Assembly (NCBI RefSeq): GCF_006384975.1
Contig: NZ_CP021645.1
Span: 248,001-312,000 of the forward strand
Source: Pseudomonas oryzihabitans
GTDB taxonomy: Bacteria > Pseudomonadota > Gammaproteobacteria > Pseudomonadales > Pseudomonadaceae
Length of the DNA: 64,000 nucleotides
Direction: 5' to 3'
Shown: positions 26,715-34,569 of the stretch, piece by piece
Layout of the letters: each line of letters opens with the position of its first letter
Position numbering within the stretch: the first letter of the stretch is position 1
Program-made: the position numbers and the translations under genes
The notes under the pieces: model-generated
What the model was told of the DNA's origin: nothing
The model's input: the letters and a program-made list of their open reading frames with translations, nothing else
The model's database searches: none

Positions 26715-28109
26715 TTAGACGAGTCCGGTCAGGTAGTAGAGGGCGATGACGAAGAACACCGCGGCGGTCTTGATCAGGGTGATCTTGAAGATACCGCCGT
26801 AGGCTTCGCGGTGGGTCAGGCCGGTCACCGCCAGCAGGGTGATGACCGCGCCGTTGTGCGGCAGGGTGTCCATGCCACCGCTGGCCATGGCTGCCACCCG
26901 GTGCAGCACTTCCAGGGGGATGCCCGCGGCATTGGCGGCGGCGATGAAGGTCTCGCTCATGGCGGCCAGGGCGATGCTCATGCCGCCCGAGGCCGAGCCG
27001 GTGATGCCGGCCAGCAGGGTCACGCTCACCGCCTCGTTGATCAGCGGATCGGGAATGGCCTTGAGCCCCTGGGCGAACAGCACGAAGCCAGGCAGGGCGG
27101 CGATCACCGCGCCGAAGCCGTATTCGGAGGCGGTGTTCATGCCGGCCAGCAGGGCGCCGGACACGGCGGTCTTGCTACCCTCGGCCAGCCGGCCGCGGAT
27201 GGCGCTGAAGCCGGTGACCAACACCAGCAGGATGCCCGCCAGCAGGGCGCCTTCTACCGCCCAGATGCCGGTCAGCTTGGCGACTTCCTGGGTGATGGGC
27301 TTGGCCATGCCGGGCAATGCCAGAGTGCTGGTGGCGCCGTACCAGTCGGGAATCCAGCGGGTCAGCAGTCCGTTGAGTACCCCCACCAGCACCAGCGGCG
27401 CCAGGGCCAGCCAGGCATTGGGCAGCGGCAGGTCGGCGGCGGTCTCGGGCTCGTTGCGCAGCGGCACGCTGGCATAGCCTTCCTGCTCGCGCCGGGCTTT
27501 GCGCCGGGCACGCTCCAGGTAGGTCAGGCCCACGGCGATGACGAACAGCGAACCGGCCAGGCCCAGCCAGGGCGCGGCCCAGGCGGTGGTCTGGAAGAAG
27601 CTGGTGGGGATGATGTTCTGGATCTGCGGCGTGCCGGGCAGGGCGTCCATCGTGAAGGAGAAGGCGCCCAGGGCGATGGTCGCCGGGATTAGCCGCTTGG
27701 GGATGTCGCTCTGGCGGAACATCTCGGCGGCGAAGGGATAGACGGCGAAGACCACCACGAACAGCGAGACGCCGCCGTAGGTGAGCAGGGCGCAGACCGC
27801 GACGATCACCGGGATGGCCCGTTCGCGGCCGAGCAGGCGGATGGCCGCGGCGACGATGGCGCGGGAGAAGCCCGACAGCTCGATTAATTTGCCGAACAGG
27901 GCGCCGAGCATGAAGACCGGGAAGTACAGCTTGAGAAAGCCCACCATCTTGTCCATGAACACCCCGGTGAAGGCGGGAGCCACGGCGGACGGGTCGGTGA
28001 GCAGCACGGCGCCGAGGGCGGCGAGGGGGGCGAAGAGGATGACACTGAAACCCCGGTAGGCGGCGAACATCAGCAGCGCCAGGGCGGCGAGTGCGATCAG
28101 GACACTCAT
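26715..28109 (-). CDS. GntP-family permease (probable 3-hydroxybutyrate importer)
   Basis: 464 residues, highly hydrophobic with about twelve membrane helices, ending in a hydrophobic segment. LMNTAS-type motifs (GMNTASEYGFGAVIAALPGF, GITGSASGGMSIALAAMSETF) and the terminal SGGMDTLPHNGAVITLLAVTGLTH block match GntP transporters placed with bdhA in other pseudomonads. Classic GntP takes up gluconate; the gene neighbourhood here argues for 3-hydroxybutyrate. It is the first gene after the sigma-54 promoter at 28187-28202. Confidence 0.9.
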   Translation of the reverse strand: MSVLIALAALALLMFAAYRGFSVILFAPLAALGAVLLTDPSAVAPAFTGVFMDKMVGFLKLYFPVFMLGALFGKLIELSGFSRAIVAAAIRLLGRERAIPVIVAVCALLTYGGVSLFVVVFAVYPFAAEMFRQSDIPKRLIPATIALGAFSFTMDALPGTPQIQNIIPTSFFQTTAWAAPWLGLAGSLFVIAVGLTYLERARRKARREQEGYASVPLRNEPETAADLPLPNAWLALAPLVLVGVLNGLLTRWIPDWYGATSTLALPGMAKPITQEVAKLTGIWAVEGALLAGILLVLVTGFSAIRGRLAEGSKTAVSGALLAGMNTASEYGFGAVIAALPGFVLFAQGLKAIPDPLINEAVSVTLLAGITGSASGGMSIALAAMSETFIAAANAAGIPLEVLHRVAAMASGGMDTLPHNGAVITLLAVTGLTHREAYGGIFKITLIKTAAVFFVIALYYLTGLV

Positions 28110-28186
28110 GGCTTCTCCTAGAGCTTCGCCTGGGGCGAAGCGGTTCTTGTTGTTATAGGGCGATGCAGGGATCGCCTGAACCTAGG

Positions 28187-28202
28187 AGCCAGAACCGTGC
28201 CA
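28187..28202 (-). promoter_or_regulatory. Sigma-54 (-24/-12) promoter for gntP-bdhA-atoDAB
   Basis: On the minus strand TGGCACGGTTCTGGCT fits TGGCACG-N4-TTGCW with one mismatch and keeps the essential GG and GC dinucleotides exactly 10 bases apart. It is about 78 bp upstream of the gntP ATG, and the adjacent gene encodes a GAFTGA-bearing sigma-54 activator. Confidence 0.8.
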
Positions 28203-28283
28203 GATTTCTAAGTGATTGTTTTGTGTAGGCTTTTATTTTAGCGATAGCCAATCGCCGGCAAATTTTCTCAAAAGATGGACACT

Positions 28284-28373
28284 GTAGGTTGGGTTGAGCG
28301 AAGCGAAGCCCAACAACGGCCCAACGCCGGCCATGTTGGGCTTCGACGATAAAGCCATCTCAACCCAACCTAC
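28284..28373. repeat. GTAGGTTGGG-type palindromic repeat, copy 3
   Basis: GTAGGTTGGGTTGAG and CTCAACCCAACCTAC are the outer arms, with inner GCGAAGCCCAAC and GTTGGGCTTCG. Inverted relative to the orientation of copy 2. Confidence 0.88.
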
Positions 28374-28384
28374 GGCTAGACATT

Positions 28385-28441
28385 GTAGGTGCGGCCCATG
28401 GCCGCGATTGACGATCTATCGCGGCCATGGGCCGCTCCTAC
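28385..28441. repeat. CGGCCCATGGCCGCG-type palindromic repeat, copy 2
   Basis: GTAGGTGCGGCCCATGGCCG and its near-perfect reverse complement flank a TTGACGATCT spacer. It is 11 bp from the copy-3 repeat of the other type. Confidence 0.9.
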
Positions 28442-28468
28442 AGATATTTCTCCAAATATAGGCTTGTC

Positions 28469-29908
28469 TCAATTTTGAGATGTCAGCCCCAGCGCCACCA
28501 ACTTCTTGTACAGCGTAGACCGCCCCAGACCCAGGCGCCGGGCGGCTTCGTCCACCTTGCCGCCACAGGCGGCCAAGGTGGACTGGAACAGTTCCCGCTC
28601 GAAGCGCTGGCGGGCTTCGGCATAGGTTTCGCCGGTAGCGCTCGCCACGGGCTGCCTGGCTGGCAATTCGGCAGAAACGCCCAGAGCCTCCGCCAGCGCC
28701 GCGGCATCCAACTGGCTGTCGTCACCCAGCAGTACGGCGCGCTCCAGCACGTTGCGCAGCTCGCGCACATTGCCGGGCCAGGGTTGGCGCTGCAGCAGGG
28801 CCAGGCCGTCGGCGGTGAGTTCGGGAGCGGGCTGCCCAGCCACGGCGGGCAGGCCGTCGAGGATGGCTTCGGCCAGTATCGCCAGGTCGTCCAGGCGCTC
28901 CCGTAGCGGCGGGATGCGGATCGGCAGCACGTTGAGCCGGTAGTAGAGGTCGGCGCGGAAACGTCCCTCGGCCACTGCGGCCTCCAGGTCGCGGGAGGTG
29001 GCGGCGATCATCCGCACATCGCAGGCCAGTACCTCGTTGGAGCCCAGCGGCTCGTATTCCTTCTCCTGTAGTACCCGCAGCAGCTTGGCCTGCAGTGCCA
29101 GGGGCATGTCGCCGATCTCGTCGAGAAAGAGGGTGCCGCCCTGGGCGATCTGCAGCTTGCCCGGGCGCGCCCGGCGCTCGGCGCCGGTGAAGGCGCCCGG
29201 CGCGGTGCCGAAGAATTCCGCTTCCAGCAGGCTTTCCGGAATGGCCGCGGCGTTGATGCTGACGAAGGGCCGCCCGGCGCGTGGCGAGGCGCCGTGGATG
29301 GCATGGGCCAGCAACTCCTTGCCGGTGCCGGTCTCGCCCAGCAGCAGCACCGCGGCCGCGCTGGCGGCGGCGCGGCGAGCACGGCGCTTGACCTCCAGGC
29401 TGGCCGGACCGCTGCCGACGAAGTGGCCGAAGCCGTACTTGGCGGTACGCGCGTGCTGCAACGAGCGCCGGGTGGTGGCCAGCTCCTCCTGGATGCGTAG
29501 GTAACGGGTCACCAGGGGCGCCAGCTGCTGCAACTGGTCGAACAGGGCGAAGCCGATGGCGCCGATCAATTCGCCCTCGTCGGTATGGATCGGCAGGCGC
29601 ATCACCACCAGGGGGCCGCTGCGGGTCTCCAGCATGTCCAGCAGGATCGGCTGGCCATTGCGCGCCACCTCGCGCAGCAGGCTATGGGGGATGATCTGCT
29701 CCACCGGCTGGCCGATGGCCGCGGCGGCATCCGGCAGGCCGAAGTGCTGGGCGTATCTCTGGTTGATCCAGACGATGCGCGCCTCGCGGTCGACGATCAC
29801 CGTGCCGTTGCTGGTCTGCTCGATGATCTCGAACAGCGAGCGGATCGCCCGCTGGCGGATGCCGGCATAGTCGTCCAGGCCCGGCAGGCCGGGTGGCGTG
29901 GCGCTCAT
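28469..29908 (-). CDS. Sigma-54-dependent enhancer-binding regulator with N-terminal PAS domain
   Basis: 479 residues. PAS-like sensor at ~15-120 (GTVIVDREARIVWINQRYAQHFG), AAA+ core with Walker A GETGTGKELLAHAIH, the sigma-54 contact loop GAFTGAERRA and Walker B GGTLFLDEIGDM, and a C-terminal Fis-type helix-turn-helix (LGLGRSTLYKKLVALG). There is no receiver domain, so activity is probably set by a ligand at the PAS domain. Its start overlaps the 3-hydroxyacyl-CoA dehydrogenase stop (ATGA). It is the obvious activator of the sigma-54 promoter just downstream. Confidence 0.93.
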   Translation of the reverse strand: MSATPPGLPGLDDYAGIRQRAIRSLFEIIEQTSNGTVIVDREARIVWINQRYAQHFGLPDAAAAIGQPVEQIIPHSLLREVARNGQPILLDMLETRSGPLVVMRLPIHTDEGELIGAIGFALFDQLQQLAPLVTRYLRIQEELATTRRSLQHARTAKYGFGHFVGSGPASLEVKRRARRAAASAAAVLLLGETGTGKELLAHAIHGASPRAGRPFVSINAAAIPESLLEAEFFGTAPGAFTGAERRARPGKLQIAQGGTLFLDEIGDMPLALQAKLLRVLQEKEYEPLGSNEVLACDVRMIAATSRDLEAAVAEGRFRADLYYRLNVLPIRIPPLRERLDDLAILAEAILDGLPAVAGQPAPELTADGLALLQRQPWPGNVRELRNVLERAVLLGDDSQLDAAALAEALGVSAELPARQPVASATGETYAEARQRFERELFQSTLAACGGKVDEAARRLGLGRSTLYKKLVALGLTSQN

Positions 29909-30822
29909 GGCTTCAGCGCATGGCGCAGCTGGTGCAGGCGCCGCTGGACGATACGCTCGCGGCGCGCCGCATCCCAGTCGTAGAAGCCCGCGCCGCTACG
30001 CAGACCGGTACGGCCGGTGGCCACCTGGTCTTCCAGTACCTGTAGCGGGGTTTCATCCCGCGCCAGGGTGGGCCAAAGATGGCTGGCGATGTCGCGAAAG
30101 GTGTCCAGCCCACCCATGTCCGCCGCTTCCAGCGGACCGACCATGGCATAGCGTCGACCCAGGGAGGCGCGCATCACCCGGTCCACCGTCTCGGCATCGG
30201 CCGCGCCGCTCTGCACGATGTGCAGGGCCTCGCGCAGCAGGGCGAATTGCAGGCGATTGCCGACGAAGCCGGGAATGGCCCGCTGCAACACCACGGCTTC
30301 CAGTTCGGCGGCTTCCAGCAGTAGGCGCACGGACTCCAGATGGGCGGGCAGGGTGGCACTGCCAGGCACCAACTCCACCAGGGGAATGAAGTGCGGCGGA
30401 TTCCAGAAGTGCGCGATCAGCAGCCGCTCAGGGTGGCGCAGGTGGGCGGCCAGTTCGTCCGGTGGCAGGCCGCTGGTGTTGCTGGCGATCAGGGCGTCGG
30501 GCCGCAGCACGGCTTCGAGCTGGGCATAGAGGCGGTGCTTGAGTTCCAGGCGTTCGGGCACGGCTTCGAACAGCAGGTCGCAGTCGGCGAGGTCGGTAAG
30601 CTCAGTGGTGGTAGTCAGACGGTCGATGACGGCCTTGGTGTCCACCGCGATCCCGGCCTCGACCAGTTCGGCGAGCAGGGTACGAGCCGTGGCCGGTACC
30701 TCGGCGAGGCGGGCGGGGTCGACGTCCTGCAAGCGCACGGCATGGCCGTGGCGCGCGAGGTGCACGGCGATACCTATGCCCATGAGACCGGAACCCAGGA
30801 CGGCGAGGCGTGGCATGGTCAT
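29905..30822 (-). CDS. 3-hydroxyacyl-CoA dehydrogenase family protein
   Basis: 305 residues from the ATG at 30822 (AAGGAAAAGATC ahead). N-terminal Rossmann motif AVLGSGLMGIGIAVHLARHGHAV, ASNTSGLPPDELA, the catalytic His region LIAHFWNPPHFIPLVELVPG, and a C-terminal 3HCDH domain (IPGFVGNRLQFALLREALHIV; GLRSGAGFYDW). It oxidises an L-3-hydroxyacyl-CoA or a related hydroxy acid; the exact substrate is uncertain, and carnitine- or gulonate-type dehydrogenases share this fold. It is translationally coupled to the sigma-54 regulator downstream and divergent from codBA. Confidence 0.85.
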   Translation of the reverse strand: MTMPRLAVLGSGLMGIGIAVHLARHGHAVRLQDVDPARLAEVPATARTLLAELVEAGIAVDTKAVIDRLTTTTELTDLADCDLLFEAVPERLELKHRLYAQLEAVLRPDALIASNTSGLPPDELAAHLRHPERLLIAHFWNPPHFIPLVELVPGSATLPAHLESVRLLLEAAELEAVVLQRAIPGFVGNRLQFALLREALHIVQSGAADAETVDRVMRASLGRRYAMVGPLEAADMGGLDTFRDIASHLWPTLARDETPLQVLEDQVATGRTGLRSGAGFYDWDAARRERIVQRRLHQLRHALKP

Positions 30823-31020
30823 GATCTTTTCCTTGTGATACAGCCGCGGCAACCGTCTCACACTTGACCGCCCCCGGCCAAGGCACAGGGCGTGGCGGTG
30901 CACCATGGTCGGGCTCCGGCGTCCGGGCCACGGCCGAGCGGAAGGCTCTGCAGCGCCCTTCGACGAGCCCTGGCACGAGCACTGCTACAGGACAGGCACG
31001 CCCATCCCGAGGAGTCCGTC

Positions 31021-32283
31021 ATGAGCAATGCCGCCGGCAACGACTATCCCCTGAGCGAAGTCCCGCCCCATGCCCGCAAGGGCCTGGCCTCCCTGGCCAT
31101 GGTGCTGCTGGGGTTCACCTTCTTCACCGCCACCATGTTCGCCGGCGGCAAGCTGGGCGTGGCCTTCGGCTTCGCCGACCTGCTGCTGGTCATCGCCATC
31201 GGCAACCTGCTGCTGGGTCTCTATGCCGCCGCCCTCGGCCATATCGCCTGTCGCAGCGGCCTCAACTCGGTGCTCATGGGGCGTTTCGCCTTTGGCGAGC
31301 GCGGCAGCAAGCTCTGCGACCTCATCCTCGGCTTCACCCAGATCGGCTGGTACGCCTGGGGCACCGCCACCGCTGCGGTAGTGCTGGGCAAGTACTTCGG
31401 CCTGGAGCAGGGCGCGGTGCTGGCGCTGATGGCGGTGTTCGGCCTGGGCTTCTGCGCCACCGCCTATGTCGGCTATCGCGGCCTGGAGATCTTTTCCTGG
31501 ATCGCCGTGCCGGCCATGGCCGTGCTGCTGGTGCTGTCCATGAGCGTGACGACCAGCAAGGCCGGCGGCCTGGACGGCCTGCTGGCGATCCAGCCCAGCG
31601 CCAGCCTGGACCTGTCCACCGCCATCACCCTGGTGTTTGGCACCTTCGTCAGTGGCGCCACCCAGGCCACCAACTGGACGCGCTTCGCCCGCTCTACTCG
31701 GGTGGCAGTGCTCGCCAGCCTGATCGGCTTCTTCATCGGCAACGGCCTTATGGTGCTGATCGGCGCCTACGGCGCCATCGTCTATCAGCAACCCGACGTG
31801 GTGGAGGTGCTGATGCTGCAGGGCTTCGCCACCGCCGCCCTGGCCATGCTGCTGCTCAATATCTGGAGCACCCAGGACAACACCATCTACAACTTCGCCG
31901 TGGCCGGCTGCAACCTGGTGCGCACCGACCGGCGCAAGACGGTGACCCTGGCCGGCGCCCTGATCGGCACCGCCCTGGCGTTGCTGGGCATGTACGACCT
32001 GCTGGTGCCCTATCTGGTGCTGCTCGGCACCGTGATCCCGCCCATCGGTGGGGTGATCGTCGCCGACTACTGGTTGCGCCATCGCGGCCGCTATCCGCTG
32101 CTCGCCGAGGCCCGGCTGCCGCGCTACAACTGGCCGGGGCTGGCCGCCTACGGCCTGGGCACCGTCGCCGCCTTCGGCTCTCCCTGGGTGGCACCCCTGG
32201 TGGGTATCGGGGTGGCGGCACTGGCCTATGGCGTGTTCAATGGGCTGATTCGGGGGCGCACTACCGCCCCTGCCTCGCTGTAG
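31021..32283 (+). CDS. codB: Cytosine permease CodB
   Basis: 420 residues of the NCS1 family with about twelve membrane helices. It begins MSNAAGNDYPLSEVPPHARKG, close to CodB of enterics, and contains FTFFTATMFAGGKLGVAF, QIGWYAWGTATAAVVLGKYFG and NIWSTQDNTIYNFAVAGCNLV, the latter typical of CodB. It imports cytosine for CodA, whose gene follows after 11 bp. The ATG at 31021 is preceded by GAGGAGT; a longer frame upstream is intergenic. Confidence 0.95.
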   Translation: MSNAAGNDYPLSEVPPHARKGLASLAMVLLGFTFFTATMFAGGKLGVAFGFADLLLVIAIGNLLLGLYAAALGHIACRSGLNSVLMGRFAFGERGSKLCDLILGFTQIGWYAWGTATAAVVLGKYFGLEQGAVLALMAVFGLGFCATAYVGYRGLEIFSWIAVPAMAVLLVLSMSVTTSKAGGLDGLLAIQPSASLDLSTAITLVFGTFVSGATQATNWTRFARSTRVAVLASLIGFFIGNGLMVLIGAYGAIVYQQPDVVEVLMLQGFATAALAMLLLNIWSTQDNTIYNFAVAGCNLVRTDRRKTVTLAGALIGTALALLGMYDLLVPYLVLLGTVIPPIGGVIVADYWLRHRGRYPLLAEARLPRYNWPGLAAYGLGTVAAFGSPWVAPLVGIGVAALAYGVFNGLIRGRTTAPASL

Positions 32284-32294
32284 GGAGATCGACC

Positions 32295-33536
32295 ATGCGC
32301 ATCCTCAACGCCCGCCTGCGTGACCGCGAAGGCCTGTACGACATCCGCATAGACGGCGGGCGCATCGCCGCCATCGCCGAACAGTTGATGCCGCCCACGG
32401 TAGGCCCCGACGACATCGACGCCGCCGGCAACCTGGTGGTGCCGCCCTTCGTCGAGCCGCACATCCACCTCGACGCCACCCTCACCGCCGGCGAGCCGCG
32501 CTGGAACATGAGCGGCACCCTGTTCGAAGGCATCGAATGCTGGGGCGAGCGCAAGGCCACCATCACCCAGGAAGACACCAAGACCCGCGCCAAGCGCACC
32601 ATCCGTGCCCTGGCCGCCCATGGCATCCAGCACGTGCGCACCCACGTGGACGTCACCGATCCGTCCCTCGCCGCGCTCAAGGCCATGCTGGAGGTGCGCG
32701 AGGAGACCGGCCACCTGATCGATCTGCAGATCGTCGCCTTTCCCCAGGAGGGCATCGAGTCCTTCAAGAACGGGCGCGAGCTGATGGAGGAATCCATTCG
32801 CCTGGGCGCCGACGTGGTCGGCGGCATCCCGCACTTCGAGTACACCCGCGACCAGGGCGTGAGTTCGGTGAAATTCCTCATGGACCTGGCCGAGCGTACC
32901 GGCTGCCTGGTGGACGTCCATTGCGACGAGACCGATGATCCCCACTCGCGCTTTCTCGAAGTGCTCGCCGAGGAGGCGCGCAGCCGCGGCATGGGTTCGC
33001 GGGTCACCGCCAGCCATACCACCGCCATGGGCTCCTACGACAACGCCTACTGCGCCAAGCTGTTCCGCCTGCTGACCCATGCCAGCATCAACTTCATCTC
33101 CTGCCCGACCGAGAGCATCCACCTGCAGGGCCGCTTCGACACCTTTCCCAAGCGCCGCGGGGTGACCCGGGTCAACGAACTGCTGGAGGCCGGCCTCAAC
33201 GTCTGCTTCGCCCAGGATTCCATCGTCGATCCCTGGTATCCGCTGGGCAACGGCAACATCCTGCGGGTGCTGGAGGCGGGCCTGCACATCTGCCACATGC
33301 TCGGCTATCGCAACCTGCAATCGGCGCTGGACCTGGTCACCGTCAACAGCGCCAAGGCGCTGTCCCTGGGCGACCGCTATGGCCTGGAGGAGGGGCGGCC
33401 AGCCAACCTGCTGGTGCTGTCCGCCGACAGCGACTACGAGATGGTCCGCAGCCAGGGCCTGCCGCTGTATTCCATCCGCCACGGCAAGGTGTTGATGCAG
33501 CGCCGGCCGGCGCAGGTGGAATTGGCGGATTTGTAA
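32295..33536 (+). CDS. codA: Cytosine deaminase CodA
   Basis: 413 residues of the amidohydrolase superfamily. The metal ligands are seen in EPHIHLDATL (HxH), LVDVHCDETDDPHSRFLEV and QDSIVDPWYPLGNGN (Asp of the active site). The last differs from E. coli HDDVFDPWYPLG but keeps the Asp. It deaminates cytosine to uracil with an Fe/Zn centre. It forms a two-gene operon with codB; GGGAG precedes the ATG. Confidence 0.95.
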   Translation: MRILNARLRDREGLYDIRIDGGRIAAIAEQLMPPTVGPDDIDAAGNLVVPPFVEPHIHLDATLTAGEPRWNMSGTLFEGIECWGERKATITQEDTKTRAKRTIRALAAHGIQHVRTHVDVTDPSLAALKAMLEVREETGHLIDLQIVAFPQEGIESFKNGRELMEESIRLGADVVGGIPHFEYTRDQGVSSVKFLMDLAERTGCLVDVHCDETDDPHSRFLEVLAEEARSRGMGSRVTASHTTAMGSYDNAYCAKLFRLLTHASINFISCPTESIHLQGRFDTFPKRRGVTRVNELLEAGLNVCFAQDSIVDPWYPLGNGNILRVLEAGLHICHMLGYRNLQSALDLVTVNSAKALSLGDRYGLEEGRPANLLVLSADSDYEMVRSQGLPLYSIRHGKVLMQRRPAQVELADL

Positions 33537-33780
33537 GGGGGTGGGGGCAACCGCCTCTCCGAATGGGACGCACCCTGATTCCGGCGATCTTGCCGGAGCT
33601 GGGGGTGCTGAAGGCCTGCTCGTTTAACTCCCTCTCCCCCTGGGAGAGGGCCGGGGTGAGGGCGCGCCTCACCGCTAAGCCCCCAGCGGAAAAGGCTGCG
33701 CCGTTTTCCACGCTACGGCTGACAAGGTCGCGGCACGGTAGGAGCGGTCGCTACGGCGCACCGACATGGCCGCGATCCGC
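33537..33780. other. Repeat-rich intergenic stretch after codA
   Basis: It contains a CCGGCGATCTTGCCGG hairpin near 33582-33597, a CCCTCTCCC-CCT-GGGAGAGGG palindrome (33630-33650), and a degenerate CGGCCCATGGCCGCG-type repeat (about 33738-33777: GTAGGAGCGGTCG...CATGGCCGCGAT). No gene is seen. Confidence 0.6.
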
Positions 33781-33859
33781 GTAGGTTGGGTTGAGACGGC
33801 TCTATCGTCGAAGCCCAACAGTGCGGTGTTGGGCTTCGCTAACGCTCAACCCAACCTAC
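33781..33859. repeat. GTAGGTTGGG-type palindromic repeat, copy 4
   Basis: GTAGGTTGGGTTGAG and CTCAACCCAACCTAC outer arms with inner CGAAGCCCAAC and GTTGGGCTTCG; shorter spacer than the other copies. It begins 6 bp after the stop of the minus-strand GNAT gene. Confidence 0.88.
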
Positions 33860-33865
33860 GGGAGC

Positions 33866-34351
33866 CTACCGGCCGCTTTCCGCGAAATCGCGCAGCGCTG
33901 TGCCATCCAGGCGATAGCGCACCCACTCATCCTGCGCCTTCGCGCCGAGGCTTTCGTAGAAGTCGATGGCCGGGGTGTTCCAGTCCAGCACGCTCCACTC
34001 CAAACGACCGCAGTCGTTGGCCACCGCCTCGCGGGCGAGTTCGCGCAGCAGGCCCTTGCCCAGGCCGGTGCCGCGGGCGCTGGGGCTCACATAGAGGTCT
34101 TCCAGGTAGATGCCGTTGCGGCCCAGCCAGGTGGAATAGCTGTAGAAATACACGGCGTAGCCCACCACCTGGCCGTCGTGCTCGGCGACCAGGGCACGGG
34201 TCGGCGTAGCGGCGGCGAACAGCGTCGCCTCGATCTGCGCCGGACTGGCCAGCACTTCATGAGCGGCCTTCTCGTAGTCGGCCAGTTCGACGATGAGGGC
34301 ATGGATACGGGCCGCGTCTGCGCGACGGGCGGGGCGAATCTGGGAAGTCAT
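33866..34351 (-). CDS. GNAT-family N-acetyltransferase
   Basis: 161 residues. The acetyl-CoA-binding signature is SARGTGLGKGLLRELA (around residue 93; R-x-x-G-x-G/A pattern), preceded by GIYLEDLYVSP and followed by WSVLDWNTPAIDFYESLGA. The order resembles the diamine/spermidine acetyltransferase branch, but the acceptor is not predictable with confidence. It is a single minus-strand gene with palindromic repeats downstream and the 183-bp inverted-repeat element upstream. Confidence 0.88.
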   Translation of the reverse strand: MTSQIRPARRADAARIHALIVELADYEKAAHEVLASPAQIEATLFAAATPTRALVAEHDGQVVGYAVYFYSYSTWLGRNGIYLEDLYVSPSARGTGLGKGLLRELAREAVANDCGRLEWSVLDWNTPAIDFYESLGAKAQDEWVRYRLDGTALRDFAESGR

Positions 34352-34386
34352 AAGGTCCTTGCTGAGTCGATGGCGCGCGGGCGACC

Positions 34387-34569
34387 CTAGTGTGGTGTTT
34401 CAAAAGTTATCTACGCAATTTTGGCGGCGCTTTTTGTCCGCAGCGGCGGACCGCCCTGGGCGGCGTTGCCACTCCTCGCCATAGCCCTGCTATGACTCGT
34501 CCTGGCGCCTGGTCCAAGAACAAAAATCACTCGCCAATTCTTGCGCGAACTTCTGAAACACCACACTAG
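34387..34569. mobile_element. 183-bp element with 22-bp terminal inverted repeats (MITE-like)
   Basis: The ends 34387-34408 and 34548-34569 are reverse complements at 21 of 22 positions (CTAGTGTGGTGTTTCA... outward). Weaker complementarity continues inward (CGCAATTTTGGC / GCCAATTCTTGCG), so the element could fold into a long imperfect hairpin. It has no coding capacity. CTAG stands at both outer ends. The right end supplies the TAG stop of the hybrid kinase gene. Confidence 0.6.

Larger units (their letters stand above)
28110..28468. other. Promoter/repeat region between the sigma-54 regulator gene and gntP
   Basis: From the gntP side it holds a leader hairpin GCTTCGCC-TGG-GGCGAAGC (28123-28141), a sigma-54 promoter (28187-28202), an AT-rich stretch (28203-28280) that may hold activator sites, then two palindromic repeats (28284-28373 and 28385-28441) behind the regulator stop. 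No gene is seen. Confidence 0.7.

Noticed and set aside
30864..33536. Single 890-codon frame fusing the codBA region
   Set aside because: Its first half is a wrong-frame shadow of codB; only the part from 32295 is the real codA.
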